A stretch of 64,000 bases of DNA from an uncultured Acetatifactor sp. (lineage in GTDB: Bacteria; Bacillota; Clostridia; Lachnospirales; Lachnospiraceae). Position numbers and translations under genes: made by a program. Under the pieces are notes generated by a model that was given only the letters and a program-made list of their open reading frames with translations, made no database searches and was not told where the DNA came from. Location: the NCBI GenBank assembly GCA_934402315.1, contig CAKRTS010000013.1, positions 44,161 through 108,160 of the forward strand, given 5' to 3'. This document shows, one piece after another, positions 16,700-25,159 of this stretch; positions within the stretch are counted from its first letter, which is position 1, and each line of letters starts with the position of its first letter.

Positions 16700-17875
16700 A
16701 TGGGAACCGTTCTGGATTATATAAAAGAATATGGGAAATATTCTTTTCGGGAAATGCCTATGACGGAGGTTGACAGTCTGGCGTTGTGCCAGCTCTCTTA
16801 TCTGAAATTCGACGGAATGGTTCCGGGAGTCCGGGAGAATCTTCCTTCCGTCACGCTGGAGAGCCTGAAGGCATACCCGGATTACGAGAAGCTGTTTGCA
16901 GATGTGCGCTACGAGGAAGTCAACCGTGCGCTGATTGAGGGAATGCTGGCGGGAAAAAGATACAGCAATCTGAAGCTGAACTGTTATGTCAACATGGTGG
17001 AGAAAGAGTCGGAGATGCAGTTTTCGGCAATCACCTATATCCTGAATGATGGGACGGTTTATATCGCGTTTCGCGGCACCGACGAGACGATTGTCGGGTG
17101 GAAAGAGGACTTTAACATGGCGTTCTGTGCGCCGGTGCCCGGACAGGAATACAGTGTGGGGTACCTGAACACGGTAGCGGAGCGGATTCACAGCCCGTTT
17201 TATGTCGGTGGACATTCCAAGGGCGGGAATCTCGCCGTGTACAGCGCCATGAATTGCAGACCGGATATCCAGGAGAGAATCATCCGGGTGTTCAGCATGG
17301 ATGGACCGGGCTTCCGGCCGGAGGTGCTGAAGGCGGGAAATTATGATGTCATAGCGGACAGGGTGACGAAGATCCTGCCGCATTCCTCGCTTGTCGGGAT
17401 GTTGTTCGAGTCGGATATGCATTTTCAGGTCGTCGAGAGCAAGACCTTCGGACTCATGCAGCATGACCCTTATACATGGCTGGTGGAAGGGGATCACTTA
17501 AAGCATGTCGATGACATCTACGAGAGCAGAAAGCAGATGGATAATACGCTGAATACATGGATTCTCTCACTGGATGAGAAGCAGCTCAGAGTTTTCGTGG
17601 ACACTCTGTTCCAGGTGATTTCCGCCTCCCAGGTGGATAATCTGATCGACTTTACGGTGGAATGGCGGCAGAGCATGAACAGGATCATCACGGCGCTGAA
17701 AGACCTTGATCCGGACACGACAAAGGCGCTAAAGGCTGTTGTCAAGGCGCTGTTCGACATTGCCGGGAACCGTATGAAGGCGGGAATTGCCCGGAATACC
17801 CAGAATGTCATTGCCGGGACGAAGGGATTAATGAAACAAGGTAAGCCAAAACGCTCTGCCCGGAAAGCACAGTAA
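16700..17875 (+). CDS. Mbeg1-like alpha/beta hydrolase (DUF2974-type)
   Basis: The protein has about 391 aa from ATG 16700, preceded by GGGAGGAGAG; an in-frame TTG at 16682 lies before that site. It has a lipase-like nucleophile elbow, Gly-Gly-His-Ser-Lys-Gly-Gly, with Ser173. Tyr-Ile-Ala-Phe-Arg-Gly-Thr-Asp-Glu-Thr, about 60 residues earlier, is the pattern of Mbeg1-like proteins. A candidate acid and a His (Gly-Asp-His-Leu-Lys-His) follow in order. The last ~120 residues are helical and basic. No signal peptide is seen, so the substrate is intracellular or unknown. Its 3' end overlaps the convergent amidotransferase-like gene by 68 bases. Confidence 0.82.
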   Translation: MGTVLDYIKEYGKYSFREMPMTEVDSLALCQLSYLKFDGMVPGVRENLPSVTLESLKAYPDYEKLFADVRYEEVNRALIEGMLAGKRYSNLKLNCYVNMVEKESEMQFSAITYILNDGTVYIAFRGTDETIVGWKEDFNMAFCAPVPGQEYSVGYLNTVAERIHSPFYVGGHSKGGNLAVYSAMNCRPDIQERIIRVFSMDGPGFRPEVLKAGNYDVIADRVTKILPHSSLVGMLFESDMHFQVVESKTFGLMQHDPYTWLVEGDHLKHVDDIYESRKQMDNTLNTWILSLDEKQLRVFVDTLFQVISASQVDNLIDFTVEWRQSMNRIITALKDLDPDTTKALKAVVKALFDIAGNRMKAGIARNTQNVIAGTKGLMKQGKPKRSARKAQ

Positions 17876-18455
17876 ACTTCTGGTCAAGGCGCTCGGGATG
17901 CCACTGTACCCCGAGAATGGGAAGGGAATTGTGGACAAGTGCCTCAGGGCAGTTATCCTTTGGGCAATATTGTACGACGGAGATTCCGGCACCGGGCTTT
18001 CCGATGGACTGGTGGTGGGCACTGTTCACTGTTGAACGGTCTCCGCAGAAGGGATATAGCCAGCTTCCCGGAACGGTGGCGACATCATGGTACTGATCGC
18101 TGCCAGTGTACTGATGCAGAGACGCCGTGGGAAGATCCTGCACGACTGTGCCACCGAAGCCGACATTAATGATCTGCATGCCTTTACAGATCCCGAGAAC
18201 GGGAAGCCTGTGACGGATGCACAGCTCAAGCGCCTGCAGCTGCAGGATGTCAAGCTCTGTGTCAATGGAACGGGAGCCGTGATTGCGTTCCCCGAAAAGG
18301 GCGGGAGTAATGTCGCCTCCGCCGGGCAGAATCAGCGCGTCGCAGCCTGTGATTTCTCCGATGTTCAGGGTAACTACCGGCTCAAGACCGGCAGCAGCTA
18401 TATACCGGACGTAATTGTCTGTCATTTTGTTTCGCCCTGCGATTGCTATTTTCAT
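17808..18455 (-). CDS. Gamma-glutamyl-GABA hydrolase-like class I amidotransferase (peptidase C26)
   Basis: This 215-aa protein shows the class I glutamine amidotransferase fold of the PuuD family. The oxyanion motif is Leu-Pro-Gly-Gly-Gly-Asp-Ile, the nucleophile Cys is in Gly-Ile-Cys-Lys-Gly-Met-Gln, and the His/Glu pair is in Gln-Trp-His-Pro-Glu. Relatives cleave gamma-glutamyl bonds of small metabolites. It is slightly shorter than E. coli PuuD (~254 aa). No polyamine genes lie nearby, so the substrate is open. The final ~20 codons overlap the end of the Mbeg1-like gene on the opposite strand. Confidence 0.88.
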   Translation of the reverse strand: MKIAIAGRNKMTDNYVRYIAAAGLEPVVTLNIGEITGCDALILPGGGDITPALFGERNHGSRSIDTELDILQLQALELCIRHRLPVLGICKGMQIINVGFGGTVVQDLPTASLHQYTGSDQYHDVATVPGSWLYPFCGDRSTVNSAHHQSIGKPGAGISVVQYCPKDNCPEALVHNSLPILGVQWHPERLDQKFTVLSGQSVLAYLVSLIPSSRQ

Positions 18456-18511
18456 GGAAGCCTCATTTCAAAAAGCACTGTTTCATTAATAATATATGTT
18501 GTCGGTTAGTG

Positions 18512-18540
18512 TTGTGATGCAGGAAAAAATCTGTTATACT
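18512..18540 (+). promoter_or_regulatory. Sigma-A type promoter of the yfhO-like gene
   Basis: TTGTGA (18512-18517), a 17-base spacer and TATACT (18535-18540) lie 36 bases before the ATG. Confidence 0.6.
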
Positions 18541-18576
18541 TGGAAGAGATTTTAGAGGAAATCGAGGCTATAGATT

Positions 18577-21150
18577 ATGAAGAAACAAAGACAGGGGCGT
18601 GTGATACTTGCACTGTCCTTTTTCATGCCAGTCATTGTGATGCTGGTTCTTTTTGCTGTCAAGAATATTTATCCCTTTGGGGACAGGAGCTTTTTGTCGG
18701 GTGACCTGTATCATCAGTATATGCCCTTTTTCAGTGAATTACTTCATAAGATACGGGGCGGGGAAGGATTTGACTTCTCGTTCAATGTCGGTATCGGCTC
18801 GAACTTCCTTGCACTGTTTGTCTATTATCTTGCAAGTCCCTTCCATATGCTTGCGCTGCTTGTGCCCGAGAGCCATCTGATCGAGTTCATCGGGTATCTG
18901 GCTGTGTTCAAGACCGGATTATGCGGACTTTCCTGCTGTATTTATCTGCAGAAGCATTTTCATACGACGGAGCCGGCGACGGCGCTGTTCTCCATGTTTT
19001 ATGCATTTTCGGGATTTATGGCGGCGTACAACTATAACATCATGTGGCTTGACTGCGTCTGGATCCTCCCGTTAATCATTCTCGGGCTGGAACGGCTGGT
19101 GAAGGAGGGGAAGAGTGGTCTTTACTGCCTGACGCTTGCCTTTTCGATTTTTACGAATTATTATCTCTCGATCATGATCTGCATTTTCCTTGTCCTTTAT
19201 TTCGGACTGCTTCTGGTGACAGAGAGGAAGCATATTCTTCGCAGCATCGGCAGGTTTGCGGCCTTTTCCCTGCTGGCGGGCGGAATGGCAGCAATTTTGC
19301 TGATACCTGAGGTGTGCGCGATCATTCAGACAGACTTTGGGGATATGGATTTTCCGAAAAAGGTGGAATCCTATTTTTCCGTGCTGGATGTACTTGCGAG
19401 GCATTGTGTCTGCGTTTATACGGAGAGAGGACTTGACCACTGGCCGAATATCTACAGCGGCAGTGCGGTGCTGATGCTTGTGCCGATGTATGTCATGAAT
19501 AAGAGCCTGTCCATCCGTGAAAAGTTCTGCAGGCTGGCGCTTGCGGGCTTTCTCCTGTTGAGCTTTTCGACGAATGTTCTGGAATTTATCTGGCATGGAA
19601 TGAACTATCCGGATTCCCTGCCGGCAAGGCAGTCCTTCTGTTATGTCTTTCTGGTTCTGCTGATGTGCTATGACGCGTACCATCATATGAGGGAGGCAGA
19701 GGAGCAACAGATTTTGTACGGCTATCTCAGTGCCGTGATCTTTCTGCTGTTCTGCCAGAAATTTGTGGAGCATGAGGACTTCGACCTTGGCGTGAAGCTG
19801 CTGACGCTTGTGTTTGTGACGTTTTACGCGATTCTGTTGTATCTGCTGCGGACAAAGAAGGCACCGGAGATACGGCATGCCGTGGCTGTCGTGGCATTTG
19901 CCGCGGTTCTGGCAGAGTGCGGGGTCAATACATGGGACACCAGCATCGGTACGACGAGCCGGTCTGCCTACCTCGCACAGCAGGAGGATTACAAGGCGCT
20001 TTACGAAGTGACGCAGACATGGGGAAAAGGCTTTTACAGACTGGAAAAATTCACGCGGAAGACGAAGAACGATGCGACGCTGACAGGCTATCCGTCGGCA
20101 AGCGTCTTTTCCTCCACCCTGAACTCCTATGTCATGGATCTCTATACGAGATGGGGAATGCGGCACAGCAAGGTCTATTACGGTTTTGATGGGGCGACGG
20201 GGCTGACCTCGGCGCTGCTGAATGTGGGATATATGTTCGGAGAGTCAGACACCTACGACTGCAGTCTGTACGCGCAGGCTGCCGAGAGCGGCGGGCTCTA
20301 TCTCTATGAATGCAGGAAGACCCTGCCCTTCGGCTATGTCGCACCGACCGGCTATGACCTGCCGGACGGCTATCAGGATCAGGCGTTGAGACTGCAGAAC
20401 CAGATGGTGAAGGAGCTTGGTATAACGAGAGAGCTTTTCCACGAGGAAAAGGCAGTCAAGACTGGGGACGATGTGCGCTTTGTAGCCGAGGACGACGGCA
20501 TTTATTATGGAATTGTCACTGCCTCCGGCACGACAAAGATACGCTGCATCGGCGGCAGCAGCGGGGATGAAAAGTTCATTGATCTCAAGAAGGGGAGCGT
20601 GCTTTACCTCGGGTATCTCGAAGCCGGTCAGACGGTATCCCTGATAAACGGCGATGAAACGGATACCACGCCGGGAATTTCCGTGGGAGTGTACCGGCTG
20701 GATGAGGAGGTGCTGGATGCGGCACTCGGCATACTTTCGGCACAGCATCTCGAAGATGTGGTATGGCAGGGCGATGCCATTTCCGGGCGGATTACAATGG
20801 AGACGGCAGGGCGGCTGATTCTTTCCGTTCCGTATGAGGACGGCTGGACGGTGAAGATCAATGGTGAGGTGACAGAGGGAACTACCTTCGGCGGCTGTCT
20901 CATGGCGTTTGACCTTGAGCCGGGAAGCTATGAGATCACGATGAAATACAGGGCAAAGGGCGCGACGGCAGGAATTCTTGTCTCCGCGGTAAGCGTTGTA
21001 AGCTTTGCGGGAATTATGATTCTGGCGGGAAGACGCGGCAGACGCAGAAAGCCGGAGGACAGCAGCCTGCGGGAAAACGAAGAAAATTCCGCGCAGGAAC
21101 AGGAAACAGACAGGGAACTGAAAATAGAAAAGGAAAATGGAGGAGCTTAA
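18577..21150 (+). CDS. YfhO family polytopic membrane protein
   Basis: The 857-aa protein has a short basic N-terminus, then more than ten hydrophobic segments over residues ~10-460, and a long soluble region before a final membrane helix near 800-820 and a charged tail. Family features include Phe-Leu-Ser-Gly-Asp-Leu-Tyr-His-Gln-Tyr in the first loop and a C-terminal Pro-Tyr-Glu-Asp-Gly-Trp-Thr-Val-Lys-Ile-Asn-Gly strand. Bacillus YfhO is implicated in sugar decoration of lipoteichoic acid from a lipid-linked donor, so a cell-surface glycosylation role is likely. It has its own promoter and is followed 2 bases later by the FAD protein gene, whose ribosome-binding site lies inside this gene's last codons. 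Confidence 0.88.
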   Translation: MKKQRQGRVILALSFFMPVIVMLVLFAVKNIYPFGDRSFLSGDLYHQYMPFFSELLHKIRGGEGFDFSFNVGIGSNFLALFVYYLASPFHMLALLVPESHLIEFIGYLAVFKTGLCGLSCCIYLQKHFHTTEPATALFSMFYAFSGFMAAYNYNIMWLDCVWILPLIILGLERLVKEGKSGLYCLTLAFSIFTNYYLSIMICIFLVLYFGLLLVTERKHILRSIGRFAAFSLLAGGMAAILLIPEVCAIIQTDFGDMDFPKKVESYFSVLDVLARHCVCVYTERGLDHWPNIYSGSAVLMLVPMYVMNKSLSIREKFCRLALAGFLLLSFSTNVLEFIWHGMNYPDSLPARQSFCYVFLVLLMCYDAYHHMREAEEQQILYGYLSAVIFLLFCQKFVEHEDFDLGVKLLTLVFVTFYAILLYLLRTKKAPEIRHAVAVVAFAAVLAECGVNTWDTSIGTTSRSAYLAQQEDYKALYEVTQTWGKGFYRLEKFTRKTKNDATLTGYPSASVFSSTLNSYVMDLYTRWGMRHSKVYYGFDGATGLTSALLNVGYMFGESDTYDCSLYAQAAESGGLYLYECRKTLPFGYVAPTGYDLPDGYQDQALRLQNQMVKELGITRELFHEEKAVKTGDDVRFVAEDDGIYYGIVTASGTTKIRCIGGSSGDEKFIDLKKGSVLYLGYLEAGQTVSLINGDETDTTPGISVGVYRLDEEVLDAALGILSAQHLEDVVWQGDAISGRITMETAGRLILSVPYEDGWTVKINGEVTEGTTFGGCLMAFDLEPGSYEITMKYRAKGATAGILVSAVSVVSFAGIMILAGRRGRRRKPEDSSLRENEENSAQEQETDRELKIEKENGGA

Positions 21151-21152
21151 GG

Positions 21153-22517
21153 ATGAAGTATGATGTGGTGATTGTCGGTGCGGGACCGGGAGGTATTTTT
21201 TCCGCATATGAGCTGATGAAGCAGCGGCCGGAGCTTAAGGTTGGCGTGTTTGAGGGAGGACATTCTCTGGAAAAGAGACATTGTCCGATCGACGGGGATA
21301 AGATTAAGAGCTGTATCGGCTGTAAATCCTGCTCCATTATGAGCGGCTTCGGCGGTGCGGGCGCATTCTCGGACGGAAAATACAATATCACGAATGATTT
21401 CGGCGGTACGCTCTATGAGTATGTCGGCAAGAAGGAAGCCATAGACCTGATGAAGTATGTGGATGAGATCAACATGAAGTACGGCGGAGAGGGAACCAAG
21501 ATGTACTCCACGGCGGGCACGCATTTCAAGAAGCTCTGTCTCCAGAATAAGCTGAATCTTCTCGACGCATCCGTGCGTCATCTGGGAACCGACATCAACT
21601 TTATCGTGCTGGAGAATCTGTACGCTGAACTGAAGGACAAAGTGGATTTCCATTTTGATACGCCTGTGACCCGGATAGAACTGGCCGAGGGCGGATACAG
21701 AATCTTCTGCGGCGAGACGGCATATGAGTGTGAGAAGTGTGTGATTTCCGTCGGACGCAGCGGCAGCAAGTGGATGGAGACGGTCTGCAGGGAGCTTAAC
21801 ATTCCGACGAAGTCAAACCGGGTGGACATCGGCGTCAGGGTAGAACTTCCCGCGGTTATTTTTTCCCATCTGACGGATGAACTGTACGAGAGTAAGATCG
21901 TCTACCGGACAGAGAAGTTCGAGGACAATGTGAGAACCTTCTGCATGAACCCTTACGGCATCGTGGTAAATGAGAACACGAACGGCATTGTCACGGTAAA
22001 CGGGCACAGCTATGAGGATGTGGAGAAGCGGACAGAAAATACGAACTTTGCACTTCTGGTTGCAAAGCATTTCTCCGAGCCATTCAAGGACAGCAACGGC
22101 TACGGTGAGAGTATTGCGCGGCTCTCCAATATGCTGGGCGGTGGGGTAATTGTGCAGAGATTCGGCGACCTTGTCAGAGGACGCCGCAGTAACTCCAAGC
22201 GGATCGAGGAGGGGCTGGTACAGCCGACGCTTGCGGCGACGCCCGGTGATCTGAGTCTGGTGCTGCCGAAGCGTATTCTGGACGGTATCATTGAAATGAT
22301 CTATGCGCTGGATAAGATTGCGCCCGGAACGGCAAATGACGATACGCTGCTTTACGGCGTGGAGGTCAAGTTCTATAATATGGAGGTGGAGCTTGACGAG
22401 AATCTGGAGTGCTGTCACAAGGGACTGTACATTATCGGCGACGGAAGCGGCGTGACCCATTCCCTCTCCCATGCATCCGCGAGCGGTGTCTATGTCGCAA
22501 GAAAGATTGCGGAATGA
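21153..22517 (+). CDS. FAD-dependent oxidoreductase with N-terminal cysteine cluster
   Basis: The protein has 454 aa. It starts with a dinucleotide-binding fold (Val-Val-Ile-Val-Gly-Ala-Gly-Pro-Gly-Gly-Ile-Phe). A cluster Cys-Ile-Gly-Cys-Lys-Ser-Cys near residue 55 may bind metal or act in redox. A C-terminal FAD-contact stretch Tyr-Ile-Ile-Gly-Asp-Gly-Ser-Gly-Val-Thr-His follows. It belongs to the uncharacterised FAD-dependent dehydrogenase group widely found in Clostridia; the substrate is unknown. GGAGG lies about 8 bases before the ATG, inside the preceding gene. Its distance of 2 bases from yfhO suggests one transcript, though a functional link is unclear. Confidence 0.87.
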   Translation: MKYDVVIVGAGPGGIFSAYELMKQRPELKVGVFEGGHSLEKRHCPIDGDKIKSCIGCKSCSIMSGFGGAGAFSDGKYNITNDFGGTLYEYVGKKEAIDLMKYVDEINMKYGGEGTKMYSTAGTHFKKLCLQNKLNLLDASVRHLGTDINFIVLENLYAELKDKVDFHFDTPVTRIELAEGGYRIFCGETAYECEKCVISVGRSGSKWMETVCRELNIPTKSNRVDIGVRVELPAVIFSHLTDELYESKIVYRTEKFEDNVRTFCMNPYGIVVNENTNGIVTVNGHSYEDVEKRTENTNFALLVAKHFSEPFKDSNGYGESIARLSNMLGGGVIVQRFGDLVRGRRSNSKRIEEGLVQPTLAATPGDLSLVLPKRILDGIIEMIYALDKIAPGTANDDTLLYGVEVKFYNMEVELDENLECCHKGLYIIGDGSGVTHSLSHASASGVYVARKIAE

Positions 22518-22601
22518 AGTTATACTTGATTTTTCCGTGTGAGTACAATACACTTTAGATGTAGTTTCACAAAAAACGCAGCAAAGGAGTAGGGGAAAAC
22601 A

Positions 22602-23483
22602 ATGAGTGTTCAGGAGCTTAAGCCCATCAAGGAGGGCAAGGTACGCGAGATTTATGACAACGGAGACAGCCTGATTATGGTTGCCACGGACAGGATCAGC
22701 TGTTTTGATGTGATCCTTAACAATAAGGTCGACAAGAAGGGTACGGTACTGACCCAGATGTCAAAATTCTGGTTCGATATGACGCAGGACATCCTTCCCA
22801 ACCATATGATTTCCGTGGACGTCAACGATATGCCGGAATTCTTCCGACAGGAGAAGTTTGACGGAAACAGCATGATGTGCAGAAAGCTGGAGATGCTGCC
22901 TGTTGAGTGCATCGTGCGCGGCTACATCACGGGAAGCGGCTGGGCGAGTTACCAGAAGAACGGCACGGTCTGCGGCATTAAGCTCCCCGAGGGACTGAAG
23001 GAGTCCGACAAGCTGCCGGAGCCGATCTATACCCCGTCAACAAAGGCGGAGATCGGAGATCATGACGAAAATATCTCCTTTGAGCAGAGCGTTGACTACC
23101 TTGAGAAGCGTTTCCCCGGAAAGGGACGGGAATATGCGGAAAAGCTCCGCGATTACACGATTGCACTCTATAAAAAATGCGCGGAATATGCCCTGACAAG
23201 AGGCATTATTATCGCAGATACAAAGTTTGAGTTCGGTCTGGACGAAAACGGCAATATTGTTCTCGGCGACGAGATGCTGACGCCGGACAGCTCGCGCTTC
23301 TGGCCCGCGGAAGGCTACGAGCCGGGTCATGCGCAGCCTTCCTTCGACAAGCAGTTTGCCCGTGACTGGCTTACGAACCATCCCGGCAATGACTGGACAC
23401 TGCCGCAGGATATTGTGGATAAGACGATCCAGAAATATCTGCAGGGCTATGAGCTTCTGACAGGGAAGCCTCTGGACAAATAA
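22602..23483 (+). CDS. purC: Phosphoribosylaminoimidazole-succinocarboxamide synthase
   Basis: This 293-aa SAICAR synthase performs the ATP-dependent joining of aspartate to CAIR in purine synthesis. Recognised motifs are Glu-Gly-Lys-Val-Arg-Glu-Ile-Tyr-Asp, Val-Ala-Thr-Asp-Arg-Ile-Ser-Cys-Phe-Asp-Val, Glu-Cys-Ile-Val-Arg-Gly-Tyr-Ile-Thr-Gly-Ser-Gly-Trp, and Asp-Glu-Met-Leu-Thr-Pro-Asp-Ser-Ser-Arg. The length matches the longer (~290 aa) form. AAAGGAG precedes ATG 22602. No other pur genes are next to it. The mazG gene follows after 21 bases and is probably co-transcribed. Confidence 0.97.
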   Translation: MSVQELKPIKEGKVREIYDNGDSLIMVATDRISCFDVILNNKVDKKGTVLTQMSKFWFDMTQDILPNHMISVDVNDMPEFFRQEKFDGNSMMCRKLEMLPVECIVRGYITGSGWASYQKNGTVCGIKLPEGLKESDKLPEPIYTPSTKAEIGDHDENISFEQSVDYLEKRFPGKGREYAEKLRDYTIALYKKCAEYALTRGIIIADTKFEFGLDENGNIVLGDEMLTPDSSRFWPAEGYEPGHAQPSFDKQFARDWLTNHPGNDWTLPQDIVDKTIQKYLQGYELLTGKPLDK

Positions 23484-23504
23484 GAACGGACAGGGAAGAG
23501 CCAG

Positions 23505-23930
23505 ATGAGAGAATATGACGGTAAGACCTACGCGGAGGGTGATCCGCATACAATGGACGAGCTGGAGAAGATTGTCAGGATATTGAGAAGCCCGCAAGGC
23601 TGTGCGTGGGACAGGGAGCAGACGCATGAGTCCCTAAAGAAATGCCTGACGGAAGAATCCGGCGAGGTGATACAGGCGATTGATAACAAGGATGATGCAA
23701 ACCTGTGCGAGGAGCTTGGCGATCTGCTTTTGCAGGTGCTTCTTCACAGTGAGATTGCCAGAGAGCGCGGAGCGTTTTCGTTCGGCGATGTCGTACAGGG
23801 GCTTTCGGACAAGCTGATCCGCAGACATCCCCATGTGTTCGGTGACGTGAAGCAGCCGGATAATCCGGAGGAAGCGCTGGCGCTCTGGAAGGAGATCAAG
23901 CGCATGGAAAAGGAAAGGGCAGCAGACTAA
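23505..23930 (+). CDS. mazG: MazG-family nucleotide pyrophosphohydrolase
   Basis: The protein has 141 aa, a single MazG domain, half the size of E. coli MazG. The metal-binding residues are visible: Glu-Glu-Ser-Gly-Glu (near residue 46) and Glu-Glu-Leu-Gly-Asp-Leu-Leu-Leu-Gln-Val-Leu-Leu-His (near 66). The entry motif Leu-Arg-Ser-Pro-Gln-Gly-Cys-Ala-Trp-Asp and the exit Arg-Arg-His-Pro-His-Val-Phe-Gly are typical. It hydrolyses nucleoside triphosphates to monophosphates and pyrophosphate, often as house-cleaning. It follows purC closely and its stop overlaps the convergent AraC gene by 4 bases. Confidence 0.93.
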   Translation: MREYDGKTYAEGDPHTMDELEKIVRILRSPQGCAWDREQTHESLKKCLTEESGEVIQAIDNKDDANLCEELGDLLLQVLLHSEIARERGAFSFGDVVQGLSDKLIRRHPHVFGDVKQPDNPEEALALWKEIKRMEKERAAD

Positions 23931-24784
23931 GAGATGCTGAGGTTGGCGTATTTCTTCGGAGATACGCCAACTGCTTTTGTAAATGCCTTGAAGAAGTTGC
24001 TGTAATCGCCGAAGCCGCTTTTTTCAAAGGCTTCATTGACGCCTGCGCCGTCGTTTAGCAGAGCCTTTGCGATGCTGATGCGGCGTGCGGTGACGTATTT
24101 TCCGATGGTTGTGCCGGTTGCCTGCTTGAAGATACGGCAGATATAGGACTCGCTCAGGAAGAAATGCTCTGCAAGCTCCGAGACTGTGATGGGCTGACCG
24201 ATGTTGCGGTTGATATATGCTAGAATATCATCCACCTGATGATTGTACTTGAAGGCATTTTCGTCCTCTGCGCCAGCGTTGGCATTGGAGAGCGTGTTAA
24301 TCATGACAAGGAGTTCCATAAAGGCGGCCTGCTCAATGATGTCATGCGCATAGCCCTTGGCGGAGGTAATCTTGTTGACAAAGTACAGAAAGCGTTTCTG
24401 CTGCTCCCGGTTGAGGGAGAGCTTATGTTGGAAGGAGGCGCCGCGGTTTGCAAAACAGTAGTCCAGATCGGTCTCCGGCGTGGAGATGCGCTTGGTGTAG
24501 TCCGGACAGACGGACAGGACGATCCGCTCGTGGAGCTGATTGTCGATCTGGGTCAGCTTATGGCTCTCATACTGGTTGATAATGAAGAGATCCCCGGGCG
24601 CGATCGAATAAAAGCGGTTGTCGATCAGAAACTGCTTGCCGCCCGAGATGGAGTAATAGAGCTCGTAACAGTCATGGATATGCATATCCATGGCTTTTTC
24701 TTCTTTATAAAGATGTGCGATGGAAAATGTGCGCGTGCGCTGGCAGTTATCGATCGCAACCTTGCAGGATGTCACCTCGTCCAT
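23927..24784 (-). CDS. AraC family transcriptional regulator, likely of the kdu operon
   Basis: This 285-aa protein has an N-terminal cupin sensing domain (His-Ile-His-Asp-Cys-Tyr-Glu-Leu-Tyr-Tyr, Pro-Gly-Asp-Leu-Phe-Ile-Ile-Asn) and two C-terminal AraC helix-turn-helix motifs (Leu-Ala-Glu-His-Phe-Phe-Leu-Ser-Glu-Ser-Tyr-Ile-Cys-Arg-Ile-Phe-Lys, then Gly-Phe-Gly-Asp-Tyr-Ser-Asn-Phe-Phe-Lys-Ala-Phe). GAGGTGA precedes ATG 24784. It is divergent from kduI across a 375-base gap, the classic place for the operon's own activator. A sugar acid inducer is plausible but not visible. Confidence 0.9.
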   Translation of the reverse strand: MDEVTSCKVAIDNCQRTRTFSIAHLYKEEKAMDMHIHDCYELYYSISGGKQFLIDNRFYSIAPGDLFIINQYESHKLTQIDNQLHERIVLSVCPDYTKRISTPETDLDYCFANRGASFQHKLSLNREQQKRFLYFVNKITSAKGYAHDIIEQAAFMELLVMINTLSNANAGAEDENAFKYNHQVDDILAYINRNIGQPITVSELAEHFFLSESYICRIFKQATGTTIGKYVTARRISIAKALLNDGAGVNEAFEKSGFGDYSNFFKAFTKAVGVSPKKYANLSIS

Positions 24785-24910
24785 TGAAAGTCACCTCAAT
24801 ATTTCTTGAAATCTTCTTACATAGCTAAAGCATAAATCAAAAGTTCAAAATATGCAAGAATTTGAGACGGATTTGAATAGATTTGGAGAATCTTTTCTAT
24901 TATACTGTAT

Positions 24911-24939
24911 TTACAGTGCCAGAGAAGATGTGATATAAT
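24911..24939 (+). promoter_or_regulatory. Promoter of the kdu operon
   Basis: TTACAG (24911-24916), a 17-base spacer and TATAAT (24934-24939) preceded by TG one base away (extended -10). ACTG...CAGT flanks the -35 (24904-24917) as a small palindrome. The first 125 bases of 24785-25159 hold the AraC gene's leader and no other ORF. Confidence 0.5.
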
Positions 24940-24952
24940 GTAAGCACTTACA
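24939..24952. promoter_or_regulatory. LacI/CcpA-type operator at the kdu promoter
   Basis: TGTAAGCACTTACA has perfect 6-base arms and matches the catabolite-responsive element consensus TGWAANCGNTWNCA at all but one position (A instead of the central G). It starts at the end of the -10, so binding would repress. Confidence 0.55.
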
Positions 24953-24959
24953 GTTCGAC

Positions 24960-25020
24960 CATGAACATACGCGGGAGCGAAATGCATGCTTGCATGCATT
25001 TGCGAGCGCGAATGTTCATG
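24960..25020. repeat. Long imperfect palindrome in the kdu leader
   Basis: CATGAACAT (24960-24968) pairs with ATGTTCATG (25012-25020), and inside it AAATGCATGC (24980-24989) pairs with GCATGCATTT (24992-25001). GCGGGAGCG/GCGAGCGCG fill the arms. It could be an RNA hairpin in the leader or a dispersed palindromic repeat. Confidence 0.65.
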
Positions 25021-25040
25021 AGTAGAGCGCCCGGTTATGA

Positions 25041-25087
25041 GCAAACGCAGCCGCGAAGCGGCGGAAAGCGCGGGAGCGCGGGTTTGC
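25041..25087. repeat. Second GC-rich hairpin in the kdu leader
   Basis: GCAAAC (25041-25046) pairs with GTTTGC (25082-25087), enclosing GCCGCGAAGCGGC (25050-25062) and CGCGGGAGCGCG. It shares the GCGGGAGCG-type core with the palindrome just upstream. Confidence 0.55.
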
Positions 25088-25159
25088 GAATGGACGCGGG
25101 TCGAACGCGGACGGATCATATCTGTAACGGCATCAAAAAGGAAGGAGAGGTGTAGCACA

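Noticed and set aside
19072..20166. 364-codon minus-strand open frame
   Set aside because: It is wholly inside the yfhO-like gene on the other strand and reads as low-quality, His/Arg-rich sequence.
25037..25159. N-terminal extension of kduI
   Set aside because: It translates the GC-rich hairpins into Arg/Ser-rich junk; GTG 25160 has a ribosome-binding site and gives the normal KduI start.
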